Origin: Brachybacterium sillae
GTDB lineage: Bacteria > Actinomycetota > Actinomycetes > Actinomycetales > Dermabacteraceae
DNA: 64,000 nt
Assembly (NCBI RefSeq): GCF_025028335.1
Contig: NZ_JAFEUW010000001.1
Coordinates: 1,240,001 to 1,304,000, forward strand
Direction of reading: 5' to 3'
Made by a program: the position numbers and the translations under genes. The notes beneath the pieces were generated by a model. That model was not told the origin of the DNA and ran no database searches. It worked only from the letters and a program-made list of their open reading frames with translations. Shown here piece after piece: positions 61,247 through 64,000 of this stretch (within the stretch, counting starts at the first letter, position 1; the number at the start of each line of letters is the position of its first letter).

Positions 61247-62800
61247 ATGTCCCCCGTGACCACCGACGATCGCCCCCGCCCCACGCCGGACACCACCGCC
61301 TCGCAGGGCCAGCCGGACACCCCCGCCCCGGCCCCGGGAACCGCCCCGGCCCCGGGAACCGCCCCGGCCCCGGCAGCCACCGCGGCCGAGCGCTCCGCCT
61401 TCACCGAGGCGTCCGATGCCCTGCAGCGCCGCCGCCCGCCGTCGCGCATCTGGGGCGATGAGCATGAGGCCGTCACCGTCGCGCTGAGCTGGGCCGCCTC
61501 CCACACCACCCTCGCCACCGACCCGAAGACCACGGCCCGCAGCGCCGAGGATCTGCAGGCCGAGGTCGGCGAGACCATCACGCCCCAGGGCATCGGTGCC
61601 CAGCGCGCCATGGAGCTGTATGACCGGGTGCTGCTGCCGGCCACCCGCGCCGCCGACGACCCCATGAACCTGGCGTACATCCCCGGTGCCCCGACCCGCG
61701 CGGCCGTCGCCTTCGACACCGTCGTCAGCGCCGCGAACGTGTTCGGCGGGCTGTGGGAGTCGGGCGCGGGTGCGCTGTTCGCCGAGAACCAGGTGCTGGA
61801 CTGGCTGGCGGGCCTGCTGGGCTGGCCGCAGGAGGCCGCCGGGGTGTTCGTGGCCGGCGGCACTAGCGGGAACCTGTCGGCGCTGGCGACAGCGCGCGAG
61901 CATGCCCGTCGGATGCACGGTGGTCGACCCGCCGGGGGCTGGGCGCTGGCGTGCGCATCGACGGCGCATTCGTCGATCGCCTCGGCCGCGCGGCTGCTGG
62001 ACATGGACGTGGTGACGATCCCGATCGACGAGAAGGGCCGGCTCACCGGGGAGGCGCTGCGCCCCGCGATGGAGGCCCACCCGCGGATCTGCGCCGTCGT
62101 CGTCTCCGGGGGCACCACGAACGCGGGGATCGTCGATGACATCGCCTCGGTGGTGGAGGTGGCGCATCACCACCGCGCGTGGGTGCATGTGGACGGCGCG
62201 TACGGCGGGGCGGCACTGCTGGCGCCGTCGGCGCGGCCGTTGTTCGCGGGGATCGAGCAGGCCGACTCGTTCATCGTCGACCCGCACAAGTGGCTGTTCG
62301 CCCCGTATGACTGCTGCGCCCTGCTGTACCGCGACCCGCGTCCCGCGGCGGCCACGCACTCGCAGCATGCGGCGTACCTGGATGCGATCGACCGCGGGGA
62401 GTCGAACCCGTCGGATCTGGCGGCGCACCTGTCGCGCCGCACCCGCGGCCTGCCGCTGTGGTACTCGCTGGCCACGCATGGCACCGACCGGTACCGGGAT
62501 GCGGTGGAGCACTGCCTGGCGCTGTCGCGGCAGGTGGCACGGGCCATCGAGGAGGCGGACCACCTGGAGCTGGTGATGGAACCGCAGCTCAGCGTGGTGA
62601 TGTTCCGCCGCCCCGGCTGGGACGCGCAGGCGTATGCGCGGTGGTCTCGGCGCCTGGCGAAGGACGGCACGATTCTGTGCGTCCCTACCTCCGTGCAGGG
62701 GGAGCCGGCTCTGCGGCTGGCGTTCCTGAACCCCGACACCGATGCCGACCGGGTGATCGACGTGCTGCGCACGACGATGCTCGCCGACGACGGAAGCTGA
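61247..62800 (+). CDS. Group II PLP-dependent decarboxylase
   Basis: A 517-residue fold-type I enzyme. The PLP lysine is Lys348 in DSFIVDPHKWLFAPYDCCA; cofactor contacts GGTSGNLSALATAR and the stacking/Asp region WVHVDGAYGGAALL are intact. Relatives decarboxylate aromatic amino acids, glutamate, aspartate or 2,4-diaminobutyrate; specificity cannot be read. The first 50 residues are Pro/Ala/Thr-rich with an APAPGT repeat. The ATG at 61247 is used, but a GTG at 61256 with GACCAT seven bases ahead is a credible leaderless start. Depends on PLP made by the pdx locus. Confidence 0.93.
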   Translation: MSPVTTDDRPRPTPDTTASQGQPDTPAPAPGTAPAPGTAPAPAATAAERSAFTEASDALQRRRPPSRIWGDEHEAVTVALSWAASHTTLATDPKTTARSAEDLQAEVGETITPQGIGAQRAMELYDRVLLPATRAADDPMNLAYIPGAPTRAAVAFDTVVSAANVFGGLWESGAGALFAENQVLDWLAGLLGWPQEAAGVFVAGGTSGNLSALATAREHARRMHGGRPAGGWALACASTAHSSIASAARLLDMDVVTIPIDEKGRLTGEALRPAMEAHPRICAVVVSGGTTNAGIVDDIASVVEVAHHHRAWVHVDGAYGGAALLAPSARPLFAGIEQADSFIVDPHKWLFAPYDCCALLYRDPRPAAATHSQHAAYLDAIDRGESNPSDLAAHLSRRTRGLPLWYSLATHGTDRYRDAVEHCLALSRQVARAIEEADHLELVMEPQLSVVMFRRPGWDAQAYARWSRRLAKDGTILCVPTSVQGEPALRLAFLNPDTDADRVIDVLRTTMLADDGS

Positions 62801-62932
62801 GTTCCGTGCCCACCGTGGCGGAGGCAGATTCCTCAGGGCGGTCACCCCTGGCGTCCGACCACACCGTGTCGCTCCACTTCCGCGCGGGGGCACCACCGGG
62901 CCGACCTCACGGCATCTTAGGGAGCTTGCGAC

Positions 62933-62974
62933 ACTTTAGGCGCTGCAGATAAAGGTACCTAAAGTCGGTAAAGT
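62933..62974 (+). promoter_or_regulatory. AT-richer operator/promoter of the AAA+ ATPase gene
   Basis: ACTTTAGG (62933-62940) and CCTAAAGT (62958-62965) form an 8-bp inverted repeat, and TAAAGT occurs at 62960 and 62969, each matching TANNNT. AAGGAG at 62979-62984 precedes the GTG. The low GC here contrasts with everything to the left. The rest of 62801-62932 holds nothing I can support. Confidence 0.55.
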
Positions 62975-62988
62975 CCCCAAGGAGCGGC

Positions 62989-64000
62989 GTGGACCCGATC
63001 AGGAACCCCTACACCCCTAACGCGGGCGAGCGTCCTGACGTGCTGGCGGGCCGCGATGACCAGCTCGCCACCTTCGACGTGGCGCACAGCGCGTGGCCCG
63101 CGGCCGATCCGCGCGTTCCATGATCATCACTGGCCTGCGCGGGGTCGGGAAGACCGTCCTCCTCGGCAGATTCCGCGACGCTTCGCTGACCGAGAGGTGG
63201 GCCGTGGTGGAGTACGAGGCAGTCAAGCACGATGACCACCGGTTCCGGCGCGACCTCGCTATGCGGCTGCGCGCCGCCCTGTTCGAACTCTCCCCGCGGG
63301 CCCGATGGACAGCCCGGTTCGAGCGCGCCGCCGCGGCTCTCTCAGCATTCACCGTGTCCGTCGACGCTACGGGGCAGCTGCAGGCCGGAATGAACGTCGA
63401 CATGATCGAAGGCCTCGCGGACCACCAGGACCTGTCCATGGATCTCACTGATGTCCTGCTCACCCTGGGCGAGGCGGCACAGGATGCGAACCGGGGCGTC
63501 GTGCTCCTCATCGACGAGATCCAATTCCTCTCGCGGCCGCAGTTGGAGGCACTGATCATCGCCCTCCACAAGACGGTCCAACGCGGACTTCCCCTTCTGG
63601 TGGTCGGCGCAGGCCTGCCTCAGGTGGCGGAACTGGCCGGCGACGCAAAATCCTACGCAGAACGCCTGTTCACCTTCCCTGCCATCGGAAACCTGGAACA
63701 CGCCGACGCCCTCGAAGCGATGCGCGGGCCCGCCCGACAGGAGTCGGTCGAGTTCACCGCTGACGCCCTCGAGCTCGCCCATGACCTCACTGGCGGCTAC
63801 CCGTACTTCATCCAGGAACTCGGCTCAGCGGTGTGGGGCGTCGCGGACTCGTCCCCCATCACTCGAGACGACGTCGCCATCGCGCAGGAGGTCTACCAGG
63901 CCAAACTCGACTCATCGTTCTTCCGCGTGCGATTGGATCGCGCGACCGAACTGCAGACCGCCTACCTGCGAGCCATGGCGGAGCTGGGACCGGAACCTCA
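62989..64000 (+). pseudogene. AAA+ ATPase gene with an early frameshift, 3' end beyond the window
   Basis: GTG at 62989 with AAGGAG opens DPIRNPYTPNAGERPDVLAG then RDDQLATFDVA, the usual start of this ATPase family, but the frame stops at 63121. From about 63084 the continuation lies in another frame: QRVARGRSARSMIITGLRGVGKT with Walker A GLRGVGKTVLL, then Walker B GVVLLIDEIQFLS and a sensor-like LLVVGAGLPQVAEL. One missing base near 63081-63084 explains it. The part from ATG 63120 remains open to the edge and could be translated alone. Such ATPases are found with mobile or defence-like genes; its partners lie outside. Confidence 0.8.

Overview
The window is chromosomal DNA from a high-GC Gram-positive bacterium. 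Uniformly G/C-ending codons, frequent GTG starts, many leaderless promoters (TANNNT six to eight bases before the start codon), a tRNA-Ser(CGA) without encoded CCA, and the gene families present all point to Actinomycetota, most plausibly Micrococcales (Dermabacteraceae/Brachybacterium-like). That genus-level guess is inference from gene content only. I see no rRNA, CRISPR array, integrase, transposase or prophage. Almost everything is housekeeping or metabolic; only the last kilobase, an AAA+ ATPase with an unusual AT-richer control region, looks accessory.

Layout. 0-1.2 kb: end of a disulfide-reductase-like flavoprotein and a DJ-1/PfpI protein. 1.3-6.5 kb: glycerol operon glpD-glpF-glpK (minus) with a divergent SorC-type regulator sharing a strongly palindromic intergenic region. 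6.5-12.4 kb: nadE, fdhD, an SRPBCC protein and a four-gene osmoprotectant ABC transporter. 12.5-16.4 kb: vitamin B6 locus pdxS-pdxT, divergent pdxR and a PdxK/ThiD-type kinase. 16.5-23.3 kb: GtrA protein and the mannitol PTS (mtlA EIICBA, mtlD, ptsH, with ptsI on the other strand behind an NYN nuclease-fold gene). 23.4-30 kb: tRNA-Ser, a twice-frameshifted helix-turn-helix gene, oligopeptidase B, a lysine-type permease whose start codon has become ATA, and a DUF559 protein.

30-36 kb: methionine ABC transporter (metN-metI-metQ) and a nitrate/sulfonate-type ABC transporter. 36-41 kb: tadA, upp, a Met-rich small frame, a winged-helix protein and a ParA/MinD-like ATPase after an 830-base gap. 41-45 kb: SNF2 helicase coupled to a SWIM zinc-finger protein, then CsbD. 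45.3-51 kb: serine hydrolase, Ser/Thr kinase, small membrane protein, an alkaline-phosphatase-fold protein that appears to have lost its metal ligands, and a divergent leaderless pair. 51-63 kb: LLM flavin oxidoreductase, esterase, MFS transporter, SRPBCC protein, acyltransferase, RarD, a UvrA2-like ATPase, DUF421 protein and a PLP decarboxylase. 63-64 kb: frameshifted AAA+ ATPase running off the end.

Recurring signals. (1) Fourteen genes share the same compact leaderless promoter. (2) A family of 39-53 bp palindromes with arms of at least 16-17 nt, five-base loops in four of the five copies, and a partly conserved 3' arm sits at gene ends at 28.46, 28.55, 29.93, 52.48 and 57.78 kb; I do not recognise it. 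(3) Short tandem repeats (13, 14, 14, 20 and 34 bp periods) occupy several intergenic regions. (4) Several one-base disruptions suggest either recent decay or base-level assembly errors.
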